Notes: generated by a model not told the origin, from the letters alone. A DNA stretch of 64,000 nt from Tretioscincus oriximinensis (GCA_022410635.1 JAJVDF010000190.1:1632447-1696446), one strand, 5' to 3'; positions 31,550-42,744 are shown, numbered from the stretch's first letter. Translations and numbers: made by a program.

Positions 31550-32880
31550 TGGCACCTAGGAGGAAGGAGGAAACAGTGGAGCAGAGGTAAGTGGGTGAGG
31601 GAGAGGATAAGAGCCAGGTAATAAATGTTACATGTGGTAATAAATGTTACATTTAAAGTAGTGTGTTTGGGGCATGATTTNGGGAGCTGGACAGGGTTAG
31701 GGCAGGCTTTGGACACAGAAATGTGGTTTGGGTGGGATGGGCAATGTCTTGGTTTTAAACTGGTAACTCTAACAATGGTAACTCTAACATTGGGAAAAGC
31801 TTCTTTATGCATTTTGAGGACACCGTCCACCTTGAAGTCATCCAGTCAAGACAGGCCATTTTCATTAATCTGCTGTAACCGGTGTTTCCATACTGTGCCA
31901 GCTTATTCCTTTTCCTAGTTGTTAAAGCTAGCGAAGGCAAAACACTTTCATGCAGGCATTTGCCTCCAAGCTAGACAAAAAAGCCAACAGCAAAGCCCTG
32001 GGACCTGTGCAAAGCTCAGGGGCATCTCTGTTGTCATAGATTATTTTTTCTTGTTTTCTATTGGGATATCAGCGTGCATTTAGCAACAGATATTGAAGCT
32101 GTATCAGGGGATGTCGGGGGTTAAACTCAAGTCACCTAGCTGTTGACATCTTCCCATTCATTGCTTTTTAAAACCTTATGGGAAAAGAAATTGTTCATCC
32201 ACTGACATATACACAGAAAAGAGAAAAAAAACCTTTGCCATGGATTTTAGTTTCTTGGAGCACATGTTCTCTTTTGAACAGGCATGTTAAAGAGTGTTGT
32301 GAATGGNCTAATGAAACAGAGAAAGTTACCTATTCTTGGGATTCTTCCAATCTTGCTTCCATTGTTCAATTAACCCGAAGAACTAACATTCTTTCCAGCT
32401 GTTGCAATTCATTTGATGTTTTGAAGAACAGGACTCATGGATTTCTTTCATTCTCTGCGATCTAAGCCACAGCTGTGTAAGAACAACTAATAGTTCCAGA
32501 GCCGATCAAAACATGGTTTGGCAGAATTAAAAGAGGTGCCTGCTGCTACCTTAGCTCTCCCATGTAAGCCAATGCTGGCTGGATGAATTTGCATTCTTAT
32601 GCCACTGGTTTAACTGCTATGGCTCCTTCCCCCCTGCCCAGGAATATGGTTGAAGTGGAAAGAGCTACCACTCTATTGATGAACACTTCAGCTCTGGTGA
32701 CACCTACATTTCAATCCAGCTTCATTTTCCTCCCACTTTGTCTAATGCAAAGTTGGATTTTCTCAGGTAGAGAATGTGGAAAGAAAACAGTATGCTGCTT
32801 CATTGATGTGTTGTCACACTCTGAAAGTGGAGTGAAATTGAATTAAATGAATTAAAACTGTTAGGGAAAATCAAAAATCC
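31550..32880. other. Unassigned sequence
   Basis: No repeat was recognised. A short direct repeat 'ggtaataaatgttacat' occurs twice at 31617-31652. Confidence 0.45.
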
Positions 32881-33089
32881 CAGGTACTGTTTGACTAAGT
32901 CCTCAGAGCCCTTGGATGTGGTCCTGAAAGTCATGTAAGCTTTGAGGTTAATGTGAGAGCTGGATTGGACCTCTGCCATCATAGAATCAAAGCGCTGGAA
33001 GAAGGTCAACCCTCTCCTCAAGGCAGAATTCACTAAACCACCCCAGGAAGATAGGTGCCCAGCTCCTGTTTAAAGACTTCCAGTGAGGG

Positions 33090-33182
33090 AGAACTATTTA
33101 TTTATTTATTTATTTATTTAATTGCCTATTTACCTACTTACCTACTTACCTACTTATCTACTTACTTACTTACTTACTTACT
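33090..33182. repeat. (TTTA)n-(CCTA/CTTA)n compound microsatellite
   Basis: About six TTTA units change into CTAC/CTTA tetramers, with stepwise drift between unit types. Confidence 0.93.
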
Positions 33183-33269
33183 AATGGAACTTGCCCATTG
33201 CGTTATGGCAATGGAACAAGCTCTATCCCCCTCCCCATGCTCACATCCATGCCCCACCCACTCCCTCCT

Positions 33270-33400
33270 TTGCCCCCTCTTTCACTTGCTGCTTCTTTGT
33301 TCCGTTCTTTCTTTCTGTTTTCCTTCTTTATCTTCCTTCCTTCCCATCTACCATCCATTTCTTCCATTGTTCTTCTTTTTCCTTCCTTTCCCTCCCAGTA
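33270..33400. repeat. Pyrimidine-rich (TTCC/CTTT)n tract
   Basis: It is almost pure C/T on the plus strand. The overlapping Ser/Phe/Pro ORFs here are low-complexity translations. Confidence 0.8.
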
Positions 33401-33500
33401 CTGGTCCCAGTACCGAACCCTGGGATATTCCACTACTCACATCTTTCCAACCAGAGAACTGTCCATTTATTACTTCCCTCTATTTTCTGTCTTTTAACCA
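33395..33500 (-). pseudogene. CR1 reverse-transcriptase fragment
   Basis: The minus strand reads 'aatatcccagggttcggtac' then 'tgggaccagta', the coding sequence for the RT block PQGSVLGP found intact at 42.8 kb, with matching upstream bases ('aatggacagttctctggttggaaaga'). It is a short remnant. Confidence 0.65.
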
Positions 33501-33599
33501 ATTTTCTCTGGAGGCTGCCAAAATTCTGAGCCCTGTTATTGGTCATTATACCTNGTAATGTTTAACTCTCCCATATGCCTTTTATTATATGAACAGATT

Positions 33600-33770
33600 T
33601 ATTATTTAAATTTCTATTCAGGTCTCAAAGAGGTGCGTCTTCAAGTGTTTCCTGAATGCATACAAAAATGGTGATTGATGCATCCCAAGGAGGGAGACTG
33701 TACCATTGCCTGGAGGCTGCCACAGAGAACGCCCTATCCTGACTTCCCACCCTCTTTGCCACTGAGAGAG
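33600..33770 (-). pseudogene. L2 LINE ORF2 C-terminal fragment
   Basis: Minus-strand bases give RAFSVAASRQWYSLPP-like sequence, parallel to RDFSVISPRLWNSL at 44.5 kb, followed by the usual 'cttgaagacgcacct' 3' block. Confidence 0.6.
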
Positions 33771-33905
33771 GGGGTACACCTCCCGACTGCATCCTACGAC
33801 AACCTATTCCACTGGTTGATCAGCTTTACTATCAGAAAGTTCTTTTCTGATATCTAATCCATATCTACTTCCTTGTAGTTTCATCCCATTGTTTCTAACT
33901 TTTCC

Positions 33906-34334
33906 ATGTGCTAATATGAACAAAGCTGATTATGCAGATGGAGTCATTCCAGACTACTGTGNGCTGATGTTTAGATCACATCCTTTGAGCACAGAAAAGC
34001 CTACTGTTTCTGATCTCGTACAGAATCAGGGTGAGATAATCAACTGTGGACTTCCAAATGGCCTTAACTATAGCTGCAAACATACTAGGGCTGAAAACAG
34101 ACGTGAAAGCGGATTCAGTGTCCTCTGGGCACATTTGGTTACCAGAAAAAACAAATGCAGAGCACTCCCACCTTTCTCAATGTGCACACCACTTGTTTAT
34201 GCTATGGAATTGTCAAAACCCAAAACCGCTGCTGTTTTTTTGCCATTCACGTTAATTCTACTCTGGCTACAGAATTGCCCATATCCGTTTTCCTTTGTGC
34301 GGGTGCTCCTGTTTCAGATTCACGATGATCCATG
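33906..34334. other. Unassigned sequence
   Basis: A 148-codon ORF (33889-34335) crosses into the neighbouring elements and has no recognised motif. Treated as chance. Confidence 0.4.
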
Positions 34335-34855
34335 ACGTCTAGGCCTCTTCAGCCTCGAAAGGCGACGTTTGAGAGNTGATCTGATTGAAGTGTACAAAAT
34401 CATGCATGGGATGGATAGGGTGAATAGAGAAAAAATGTTTTCTCTATCACACAACACTACGACCAGAGGGCACTCCTTGAAACTGATGGGCAGAAAAGTG
34501 AGAACAGGCAAAGGAAACTATTTTTTCACCCAGAGGGTCATCGGCCTGTGGAATTTACTTCCTGAAGAGATGGTGNTAGCTAACAGCTTGGATAGCTTCA
34601 AGACAGGACTAGACAGGTTTATGGACACCAAGGGTATAAATGGGTACTAGGATGGATGTCTGGATGCTGCCTCCGGGATGGAGCAACAGGTAGTGCTCCT
34701 GAAATGACATTTGCAGGGAGTCATGAACAGGTGCATATTTTGCACCAGATGCACTGCCCAGGTGCATCTGGTGGGCCTCTGTGTGACACAAAATGCTGGA
34801 CTACATGGNCACTAGCCCGATCCAGTATGGCTCTTCTTATGTTCATTTGTTCTTA
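34335..34855 (+). mobile_element. CR1 LINE C-terminus and 3' UTR, well preserved
   Basis: The open frame 34369-34650 has DLIEVYKIMHGMDRVNREKM, GHSLKLMGRKVRTGKG, YFFTQRVIGLWNLLPEEM and NSLDSFKTGLDRFMDTKGI, ending at the ORF2 stop. The 3' UTR follows to 'cttatgttc'. It is 5'-truncated to about 520 bp. Its intact frame and similarity to the 17.9 and 63.7 kb copies suggest one young subfamily. Confidence 0.9.
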
Positions 34856-36075
34856 ATGGTTGCTCCAGCCAATAGCGAAAGGGGGCATTCCTCGGCTGGG
34901 TCGCTGCACAGGCAATATTTTCTGCCAGTTTCTCCTAACCCCCGTTGAAGCAACATCTGCGCACAGGTCCTTTTGAGCAGCACACTATCCCAACCTTGAT
35001 CTCATTTATTTGTAGCCAGAACATAAGGGTCATTGGGCACAGAAACTCTGTCACTTCTCTTCTAAGCTCCGATGAGGCTACTCCGTTCCCAGCAATAGCA
35101 GCAGTTGCTGCTTCCACCACTCCTTACTCCTTCTTTCAGGGAGGGAGGAGCTTTGGGCTGACAACGGGAAGGGAAGCAACTCAGCTGGGCTTGATGTCTT
35201 GAAGCCACTACCCCACCCCCTTCCTGAGCAGAGAAAAAGATTTCTTTTTCTGTGTGGACGTTGGACAGGACTAGAAACAGAAGGGGGATTTGGTATTCAC
35301 TTTGGAGTGGCTNCGGAGATTTCCAAAGCACTTTTTCTTCCATTTTTAAGCCTTAGTGGGTCTGCAGCTTGTGTCTCCCTACACTCCCATCAAGCTCGGC
35401 CACACAGGCATGGAATAATAGAAATTGTGGTTAAAGATCATCTAGAATTACATTACATTCCACATACAGATATGGGTGGGAACATGAAGGCAATGATTAA
35501 TTCAGTTTGTATTTTCTGCTTTTCTATCATCCCAGAAGGTCATAAAATTTGCGATGACAGAAAAAAAGAATAAGTTTAAATCAAAACTCTCATATATCAC
35601 GCACAGCAATTCAACAGNGGACAAAGAGAAAGTAGACATCTTATATCTAGATAGTGTCGGCAAAACAATTTTAAGGTCTGAAGAAGAGCAAGCTGAGTAC
35701 ATTCTTAACTCTAGGGGCAAGGTAGAGAAATGGAGGTCACTTGCTACANAATGCCAGAAAGAAATTCTTTCATGTTAGAAGAGAAATGCTAAGTTGTTCC
35801 AAGTGCAACAGCTACCATTACCCTGTAACAATATCGCTATTGAGTTCCCTAGATTCCCCTTGACTATTATTTTTTCTTTAATTAAGCAGGGCCATTATTT
35901 CTGCTCTTTTGTCCCCTATTTTATGTGCCTCTTCAAAGAGCACATTGATCTACTGATGTGTAATTAGCCTTGTTTCCTTTTTCCTTGCTCATCAGAATCC
36001 CCAGCCCTTGAGTATATGAAATGCCATTGCCGATTTCTTCTCAGAAGTCCACATATTAAATTATTGTTCCTTGGT
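34856..36075. other. Unassigned sequence, about 1.2 kb
   Basis: No repeat was recognised. The ORFs (35199-35573, 124 codons; 35554-35778, 74 codons) contain Ns, lack known motifs and are not called. Confidence 0.45.
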
Positions 36076-36077
36076 TG

Positions 36078-36185
36078 CTGTTGNTGAGTCATGTATGACT
36101 CTTTGTGACTTTGTGAACAATAGCACAACAGGCCCTTCTGTTCTTCACCACCTGATGAAATCAACCTAAGCTCATGTTTACTACC
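36078..36185 (-). mobile_element. RTE-BovB-like LINE/SINE 3' end
   Basis: Bases 'tgagtcatgtatgactctttgtgac' and 'acaggcccttctgttcttcaccacctg' closely follow the known 3' terminus of BovB retrotransposons (and of the Sauria SINE tail derived from it) in minus orientation. Only about 108 bp remain. Confidence 0.65.
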
Positions 36186-36187
36186 TT

Positions 36188-36960
36188 TTTGGATAGGGAC
36201 AACCTGGCCACCGTAATCCATGCTCTGATAACTTTAGAGTAGATTATTGTAATGACTATGTGGGGCTACCTTAGGTTGACCAGATGACCCCTTTTTTNGG
36301 GGGGGTGAAAACCCGTTTTTGGAGTGTTTCCTGGTTTTTTCTGAGGAAAAAAATTCAAAAACAAAACAAAAATCCCCCAAAAAATCTTTTTTTGAAAAAA
36401 AAATTCCTCAGAAAAAACTGGGAAGCACCCCAAAAATGGGTTTTCAAACCCACCCACTCCAAAAAGGGGTCATCTGGTCAGCCTACTTTTGAAGTCAGTT
36501 TGGAAGCTGCAGCTGATGCAGAACACAGCACCTAGGCTGTTTATCAATACATCTGGCACATTACAATGGTGCTAGAAGAACTGCACTGGTTGCTCATTTG
36601 CTACTGAGACCAGTTCAAGATTTAAACATTGATTTATAAGGCCCTAAACAGCTTGGGCCTCAAGTATTTGAGAATACAATACATACCTGCTGATACCCTA
36701 AGAGGCCCTTTTGATGCTCTTACCACCTTCACTTGTCAAAAAGGCGTAGACATGTGGGAGGGCCTTCTCTCTGAGGTGTGTCGGGCATTTAATGCTGTAC
36801 ATGTTTAGACACCTGGTGAAGATTCACCTGTGCACACTTGCTTGTGACTGAGACAATTATCCCCTCTTTAATTGTCCAGTTTTTATNATTTTTCTAATGT
36901 GATCCACCTGAGACTTTGGGTATAGGATGGTTANGATGTAATATAAAAGTAAATAAATCT
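36188..36960 (+). pseudogene. L2 LINE ORF2 C-terminus and 3' end, split by a palindromic MITE
   Basis: The segment before 36271 encodes RDNLATVIHALIT and the 'gattattgtaatgactatg' block (DYCN). After the MITE it resumes 'ttgaagtcagtttggaagctgcagc' (RKLQL..N). Further blocks for LHWL and 'ggcctcaagtatttgag' follow. The 3' end at 36890-36955 is 'ccacctgagactttgggtatagg' plus an 'aaataaat' tail. It has many stops and is an old copy. Confidence 0.8.
36272..36485. mobile_element. Palindromic MITE, copy 3 (inside L2)
   Basis: 214 bp with TAGGTTGACCAGATGACCCC and GGTCATCTGGTCAGCCTA ends and near-complete inverted arms around an A/T-rich core. It splits the L2 sequence 'gggctacc|tttgaagtc'. The immediate flanks (ACCT on the left, CTTTT on the right) suggest a worn duplication. 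Confidence 0.9.
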
Positions 36961-37221
36961 TCATTGTTGCCTGATTCTATCTATCCATTTCATCTTTTGC
37001 TTCCCCTTCTTCTTTTGCCTCCATTTTTTCCCCAAGACCAGGACTTTTTCCAATAAAGCCTTTCTTGTGAAACACCAGAATTGATTTCCTTTATTATCAA
37101 ACCAAAGTCAAACGTGACACTTCTTTGTCATTCTGCCTTCCTTATGATTCAACGACCAAAGCCATACTTTATTACTGTTAAATCCATAGTTTTAACCATA
37201 TGGATCTTTATCACAACATGA

Positions 37222-37235
37222 TTCTCTACTTTTTA
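37222..37235. repeat. Target-site duplication of L1, left
   Basis: TTCTCTACTTTTTA is repeated exactly at 39766-39779 on the other side of the L1 insertion, next to the poly(T) that marks the L1 poly(A) tail on the minus strand. Confidence 0.9.
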
Positions 37236-39765
37236 TTTTTATTTTTTTTTAAATATAGATTTTTATTGCATTTTATAAAATCCATACATATTTATACATA
37301 TTTATACATTTCTTTCAATCACAATAACTATTTNATCCCCTACCCNCCCTCCCTCCCTCGGATTCACTCAGGTTCACAATAACAGTCTATGGTCGAGCAA
37401 CATTGTTATGGCATTGGTTAACAGTTCATTTCTGTTGCTCTCAATACCGGACTTCAGAAGTTGATACCAGTCGGTTGCCCACGAGGGTTGAGATCTTNTT
37501 CCTGTACGACGTAATCGATTTTCTCTCAACTTATCATATATCATGAATTCTATTAAGTATTCGTACCAACGATTCACTGACCAATTTGATCTATCTTTCC
37601 ACCCTCTCGCCACTGTAAGTTGAAAGGCCCATATCATATTTTTGAGTAAATATTGAACATAAATCGGTATTGTTTGATCTATTATAGTCATCATACATGT
37701 CTTGGCAGTTCTTCTGATATTTCTCTCTAATATTTCCGAAATCTCTACTAGTACCATGTTCCAAAAGTTTCTAACTTCAATACAGTTAAACCACATGTGG
37801 AGAAATGTACCCCTTTCGCCACAGCCATGCCAACATTCCGGGGGTCCGTTTCCCATGTGGGCCAGCTGTTCCGGGGTACGGTACCACCTCGTTATAATCT
37901 TAAGTTGGAGTTCTCTAATTTTATTATTTTTAATTTTACTAATATCTATTAACCATTTTTCCATATCATCATTATTTAAATTTACATCTCTGTTCCATCT
38001 TGTATGGAGTGAACTCCTATTTTTATATCTAATCTTTAATAAAAATGTGTAGGCTTTCCCTATTAATTTTCTTTCCCCCTTTATACTAGACTTTATTATG
38101 TTCTCAAATTCTGTTTGTTGTTTGGACATTTCTTCTTTTAGATTTGTAGAGTGGATAAAAGTGTATGTTGCCCTTTCCGCCAACCAGTTTTGGTTTCGCA
38201 TATTGCAGTCCCTTAACTGTTGTATTGTGAAAGGATTTCCATTCAGATCAAATAGGTCCTTTAATTGTGNCTTCTGAAGGGATTTAAGATAATTTGCTAA
38301 ACTTGTTTCCCCTGTTGAATTTATTATTTTTGTTGAGCCCCCCCCTGTATATTGATGTCAGCAACTTATTGCTATGCGTTTTCCAGATTTTCCATGCCTC
38401 TTCAAACGGGGTTAGCCATTGCAGGACTTTGTTTCTGGTATATTTAACCTTCATAACTGTAAGGTCCCTCATGTTGTTTAAAAATCTTTCTATTTTTACC
38501 CATTTGATGTCTTCTTTATATTCTAGGTCTATAATCTTAAGTATAGTACATGCTGTGTAGTATGATCTTAAACAAGGAAAACCCCAGCCTGCCTCCGTTG
38601 TTTTTGAGTAGAAGGACTGATTTGCGATTCACCTACTTTTATCATTCAGTGCCCATTTTTTTATCTTATTCTCCCATGTCCTGAAAAGTTGATCTGGAAT
38701 TTTCCCTGGTACAGTCTGAAACATGTATAGAAATCTGGGTAATACCATCATGTGTATTGCANGTTGTTTCATTGTTAGAGACCATTTTTTACCTCGCCAG
38801 TTCTGCAATATTTTGACTATTTTTTTCCATAGGATCTTATAATTGACTGTGGGCATCTTCGATGGGTCTCTTGTTAAATGCACCCCCAAAAGATTTTCTT
38901 TAATCCCATTCTTAATCCGGTTATTGATGTTATTTGTCTCTGTTCCCTTTTGGGAGTGTTTAACATTAATATATCCGATTTTTCTATATTAATCTTTAAG
39001 CCTGAGAGTGCTTCAAAAAATTTTATCTCAGTCATTAAGTATGGTAAGGATTGTGGAGGATTTTTCATAATTACCAGTGCATCATCGGCGTAGAGATTTA
39101 ATTTTACCTGATTCTGNCCGATTTTATAACCCTCTATTGACGGATTGCTATTAATTCTATTGGCTAGTGGTTCTAGAGCTAAAATGAATAATAATGGCGA
39201 AAGGGGACAGCCTTGTTTGACTCCATTATCTATGTTGATCTAGTTAGATAAGCCTTTATTTACATTTACTTTGGCTCTGTTTCTTTGGTATAACTTTGCA
39301 ATTAATGTCGAGAATTGTGTTCCACAGTTGTATTTATTGCATATCCTTTCAATGTATCTGTGATTAACTGAATCAAACGCTTTGTACACGTCGAGTTTTA
39401 GAATTGCTACCTTATTATGGTATTTGTGTGCATGGTGTAGAATATTAGCAGTGATCCTTATAGGTTCATTGATGTTCCTTGTTTTTATAAATCCATATTG
39501 ATCTTCCCCTATTATGGTCGGTAGTAACTCTTGTAGTCTTGCGGCTAGTATTGCGGCGAAAATTTTGTAATCTTGATTTGCCAGGGAAATAGGGCGATAA
39601 GACTCCACGTTAGTTTCTTCTTTTCCTTTTTTATAAATAGGAATTATAGTAGAGTCTTTCCAAGATGTTGGGATTTCTTGGTCTTGCAAGATTGTATTGA
39701 ATAGTCTTTTTAATTGAGGTATTAGATCCTCGGCAAAGTGTTTATAGAAACAGGCCGTGTAGCTG
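37236..39765 (-). mobile_element. L1 LINE, 5'-truncated insertion
   Basis: A 2.53-kb insertion bounded by a 14-bp duplication (37222-37235 and 39766-39779). From the 5' side on the minus strand it has: reverse-transcriptase start (SYRPISLANQDYKIFAAIL, near 39580), the LDVYKAFDSV block with catalytic Asp (near 39370), the YADD catalytic motif (39081-39092), the thumb region, and the C-terminal domain, open for 275 codons at 37374-38201 with the CWHGCGERGTFLHMWFNC zinc knuckle. The poly(A) tail is at 37236-37260. The centre (38200-39240) has frameshifts and stops. Endonuclease, ORF1 and promoter are missing, so it was dead on arrival. Confidence 0.93.
37374..38201 (-). pseudogene. L1 ORF2 C-terminal open segment
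   Basis: 275 codons remain open apart from an N. RYKNRSSLHTRWNRDVNL and LQLKIITRWYRTPEQLAHM precede the Cys-x3-Cys-x7-His-x4-Cys knuckle at about 37787-37845, then a hydrophobic tail. Its openness suggests a fairly recent insertion. Confidence 0.88.
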
Positions 39766-39779
39766 TTCTCTACTTTTTA

Positions 39780-39953
39780 ATATGTTGTCCAGGTTTGCAG
39801 TTTTGTTTTGTCCAAAGTTCCAAGTGCTTTTTAAACTCATGGCTTTAGACTCCATCTGCTGTGATCTTCGAGCCCAAGAAAATAAAATCTAACACTGCTT
39901 CCATTTCTTTCCCTTCTGTTTTTATATATTCATTTTCAACTTTACATGGCAAT
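39780..39953. other. Flanking DNA of the L1 insertion
   Basis: No recognised feature. Confidence 0.5.
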
Positions 39954-40230
39954 GGAAGAAGAAGAACTGGGTTTTTATAACCCACTTTTTTCACCCAAAG
40001 GGACTCAAAGCAGCTTACAAGGGTATTTTCTCCCAAAGGCTTACGTTCTATCTTCCCCACCAAGCAGTGGTGGTCCCCATTTATCTAGTTGCAGTTTCTT
40101 CTAATTCTTGTTTTCAAATAGCTGGGTTGGCTAGAACTACAGGCTAGTAAAGGTGCTCACCCCTCCCCACATCTGATACAGGGCTTTGAAGCCCAANCTC
40201 TCAGATGAGAGATCGTCTCCTGAGTGACTA
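39954..40230 (-). mobile_element. SINE-B, nearly full-length
   Basis: It has a short GAA tail, the 3' block 'gggtttttataacccac', 'cacccaaagggactcaaagcagcttac', a 'gctgggttggctagaact' body, B box 'ggctttgaagcc' near 40185, and the head cut before the A box is complete. The last bases are replaced by an L2-type tail at 40231. Confidence 0.82.
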
Positions 40231-40300
40231 TTATTTATTTTACTATTTATTTATATTCATACCCCACCCCATACCCGAAGGTCTCAGGGTGGCGAGTACT
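40231..40300 (-). repeat. L2/SINE-A type tail fragment
   Basis: 'ttatatt.ataccccaccccatacccgaaggtctcagggtgg' is the same terminal block as at 15.7 and 21.4 kb. The body is absent. Confidence 0.75.
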
Positions 40301-40993
40301 AATGGAAGTTATTCTACTGTGGTTTAGAGTAGACTTATAAGAACAATAGGAAGATATGAGTGTGTGCAGGAGCAAATCCAGTCCTACACACCTCTCCCTC
40401 CAAGAGAAACACCATTGTTGCCATGAGAGGAACTACCATGAGGGTTTTTCAGCAATATCTTGCATCAAATGTTCTCAACTAATGAATTCAATTCATGAAT
40501 TACCTCTGCTAGTCCTATGTTACCCAGATTGCAATCCAGATCATAACCCTGGTAATCATATTCATGCTCTCAATACTCATTACTCATATTGATGTGTATT
40601 TATGTTATTCAATCAAGGCATATATTATGAATAAGTCCTGTTCTGGGGCAGCGTTACATATCTCTTATGTAATACCGATCATTTGTCTTTATACTGTGGA
40701 GCTGTGTGTTCAGTTTTACATATGTATTGCCTGTGCTCTGGACTCTTGGGGGGGTAGAAGGCAAGAATGTGAAGTGAAGAGACCTGTGTACTGTCAAAAG
40801 GCCAAAGTATCTACTCCTAGCTCTGTTTCTTAATGAGATAAATTGGATGGTGGGAATTCTGCTAGAAAGCCTAAGGTATAATTTTCTACTGATACTGGAA
40901 GGTGTGTCTTTCGAATACCCAATCCAGCTATTCAAAAGCATGAATTGCAAGAAATTGCAACTGACNGCAAGTAGATACACGGAACCACCAGAG
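40301..40993. other. Unassigned sequence
   Basis: No recognised feature. ORFs up to 108 codons lack motifs. Confidence 0.45.
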
Positions 40994-41130
40994 CCTGGTG
41001 GGGAAGATAGAATGTAAGCCTTCGGGCAAAAATACCCTTGTAAGGCGCTTTGAGTCCCTTTGTAAGGTGAGAAAAGCAGGGTATTAGAACCCTCTTCTTC
41101 TTCTTCTACTACTACTACTATTACTACTAC
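40994..41130 (+). mobile_element. SINE-B, 5'-truncated, with (CTT)n(CTA)n tail
   Basis: 'ggtggggaagatagaatgtaagcctt' is followed by 'aggcgctttgagtccctttgtaagg' and 'agggtattagaaccctcttcttctt', then ACT units to 41130. The plus orientation confirms that the TTC-type tail is the 3' end. Confidence 0.8.
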
Positions 41131-41256
41131 TTTGGTGCCAGTCTGATGTAGTGGTTAGAGTGTTCAATTCCCAACTCCTCCATGAAAGCCAGCTGGGTGA
41201 CCCTGGGCCAGTCACAGTTCTTAGCACTGTATCAGCAGAATCCACAGCAACACAAA
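41131..41256 (+). mobile_element. SINE-A head, 3'-truncated
   Basis: It begins 'ttggtgccagtctgatgtag' followed by 'tggttagagtg' (A box), has a B-box-like region and 'catgaaagccagctgggtgacc', and is lost after 'ccagtcacagttctta'. It follows the preceding SINE tail without a gap. Confidence 0.75.
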
Positions 41257-41544
41257 AAACGCCCACTAAAACTTAGGAAATTCTGCATCCCATAATAACT
41301 AGACAGTATGACAGTAACCTCAAGCTGCAGATAGTGTCTGGGTGACTTCAGGACATTGTCTTCACCCTTGAGATTGCTCAAAGGGCAATGCTAGAGGAGG
41401 AAAACATAACAATGACATATGCTTTAGGATGTACAGGAGGGCCTGGATGCAGGGCAAGATCTTAGCTTTCCTTGAGTTGGTAGTTTTTAGGGCTTTGGTC
41501 CAGAAGGCAGGACAGAGCAGAATTATATAAATCTAGCCAAATTA
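41257..41544. other. Unassigned sequence
   Basis: No recognised feature. Confidence 0.5.
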
Positions 41545-41574
41545 GCCTGTTGCTAATAATACAACAGGCTCTAA

Positions 41575-41765
41575 GCTCTTCTACCCCTTGCTCCCATCCC
41601 TCCCTTCCCCTTCCCATCCCTCTTTCACTTGGAGCTTGTTTCTTTCATTATTTCTTTNATTCTGATTTCTTTTCTTCTCTCCTTCTTCCTTATCTTCTTT
41701 CTTTCCTTCCTTTCTTCTTCCTTACCTTCCTCCTTTCTTTTCTTTTTCTTCCTTATCTTCTTTCC
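41575..41765. repeat. Pyrimidine-rich (CTTC/CCTT)n tract
   Basis: Almost pure C/T on the plus strand, with one N. Its preceding bases ('ctctttcacttg') resemble the tract near 33.28 kb, so the two may come from one repeat family. Confidence 0.75.
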
Positions 41766-41810
41766 ACTCAAAATGTTCATATTTGTGAATGGAAGGCTGG
41801 TTGAGTTCAA

Positions 41811-42495
41811 GTGAATTTCCACATTCTCAAACAAAAGCACAGTCAGTTTGATGCACATACTAACAAACAAACATTTGACTGAACTAGTGAATGCAAACTG
41901 AATTTTGTACGTCTCTTCTCAGGACAAATCAATAATTTCTATCTCCAAATACAGATGAAACTCCATTATAACAAATGCCAAAGAGTCACTTGGACNTGTT
42001 CATTATGATGAAATTTTGTTGTAATGAAACCCATTGTAACCAATATTACTCTTTACCCAACAAATTTCATTATACTACTGGGGTTTCACCTGTAGTGCAT
42101 TTAGATCTACTGCTCCATCTAACAAGCAGCAACAAATATTTCCCAGCAGCCTTGTAGGCCTTGGGTTATTGCTAGATGGACTACCAATCTGGAACCAATC
42201 CCTTATTCTCTACATACTTAATAGATTCCTTTCTATTATTATCTGTTTCTCTACCTGCATCCCCCTCCTTCCATTTGCATTTCTGGATTTTTTGCTTCAT
42301 TCTCCAAGGGGATAAAATATTAGGTAGTCTCCATACATGCCTTGCTTTGTATATTTTATTTGCATTGAAAACAAGTTATTGATCCTGTTACAAAGAACAG
42401 CTTCTTATTGTTACCTTGAGTAGAGAAGCATAAAAAAAAGCATTAGCAGTATAGTAGTTACCTCTATTTTTCTCCCTTTCTCCTTTTTCACATTA
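41811..42495. other. Unassigned sequence
   Basis: No recognised repeat. Confidence 0.45.
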
Positions 42496-42499
42496 GTTA

Positions 42500-42600
42500 T
42501 TTGGTTGGCTGGCTGGCCAGTTGATTGGTCAGTTAGTTGGTTGGTTGGTTGGTTGGTTGGTCGGTCATTCAGCTGGTGTGTTGGTTGATGAATAGTTTGT
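42500..42600. repeat. (GGTT)n-like microsatellite, degenerate
   Basis: GGCT, GATT and GGTT tetramers, with about five perfect GGTT units near 42538-42560. Confidence 0.85.
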
Positions 42601-42674
42601 AAGTCAGTTGTTGGCATATTAGATGACTAGTTGATTCCTACTCAGTTCAGCATTAGAACATAATATATATACAG

Positions 42675-42741
42675 TATACTGCTCAAAACAATTAAGGGAA
42701 TGCTTTAATATAACAGTGTAACACTAAGTGTTCCCTTTGTA
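42675..42741. mobile_element. Tc1/mariner-like MITE, right end deleted
   Basis: Starts TATACTGCTCAAAACAATTA and keeps 'cagtgtaacactaagtgttccc', identical in order to the 82-bp element at 59166-59247. The final about 17 bp (the right inverted repeat) are missing. Confidence 0.75.
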
Positions 42742-42744
42742 TAT

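Larger units (their letters stand above)
32980..33905 (-). mobile_element. CR1 (bird-like subfamily) split by other repeats
   Basis: Minus-strand pieces at about 33775-33905 (C-terminal ORF2: GMKLQ...LDI.K-like, then NQWNRL) and 32982-33088 ('cctccagtg', 'catcatagaatcaaag', the CR1 3' UTR) belong in one order. The 690 bp between them (33089-33774) is foreign: a compound microsatellite, a pyrimidine-rich tract, a CR1 RT fragment and an L2 fragment. This subfamily differs from the main CR1 of the window. Confidence 0.65.

Noticed and set aside
33889..34335. 148-codon ORF
   Set aside because: It begins at the edge of a CR1 fragment, contains an N, and has no known motif.
41550..41804. Leu/Phe/Ser-rich ORFs suggesting a membrane protein
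   Set aside because: They are translations of a pyrimidine-rich simple repeat, open in more than one frame.
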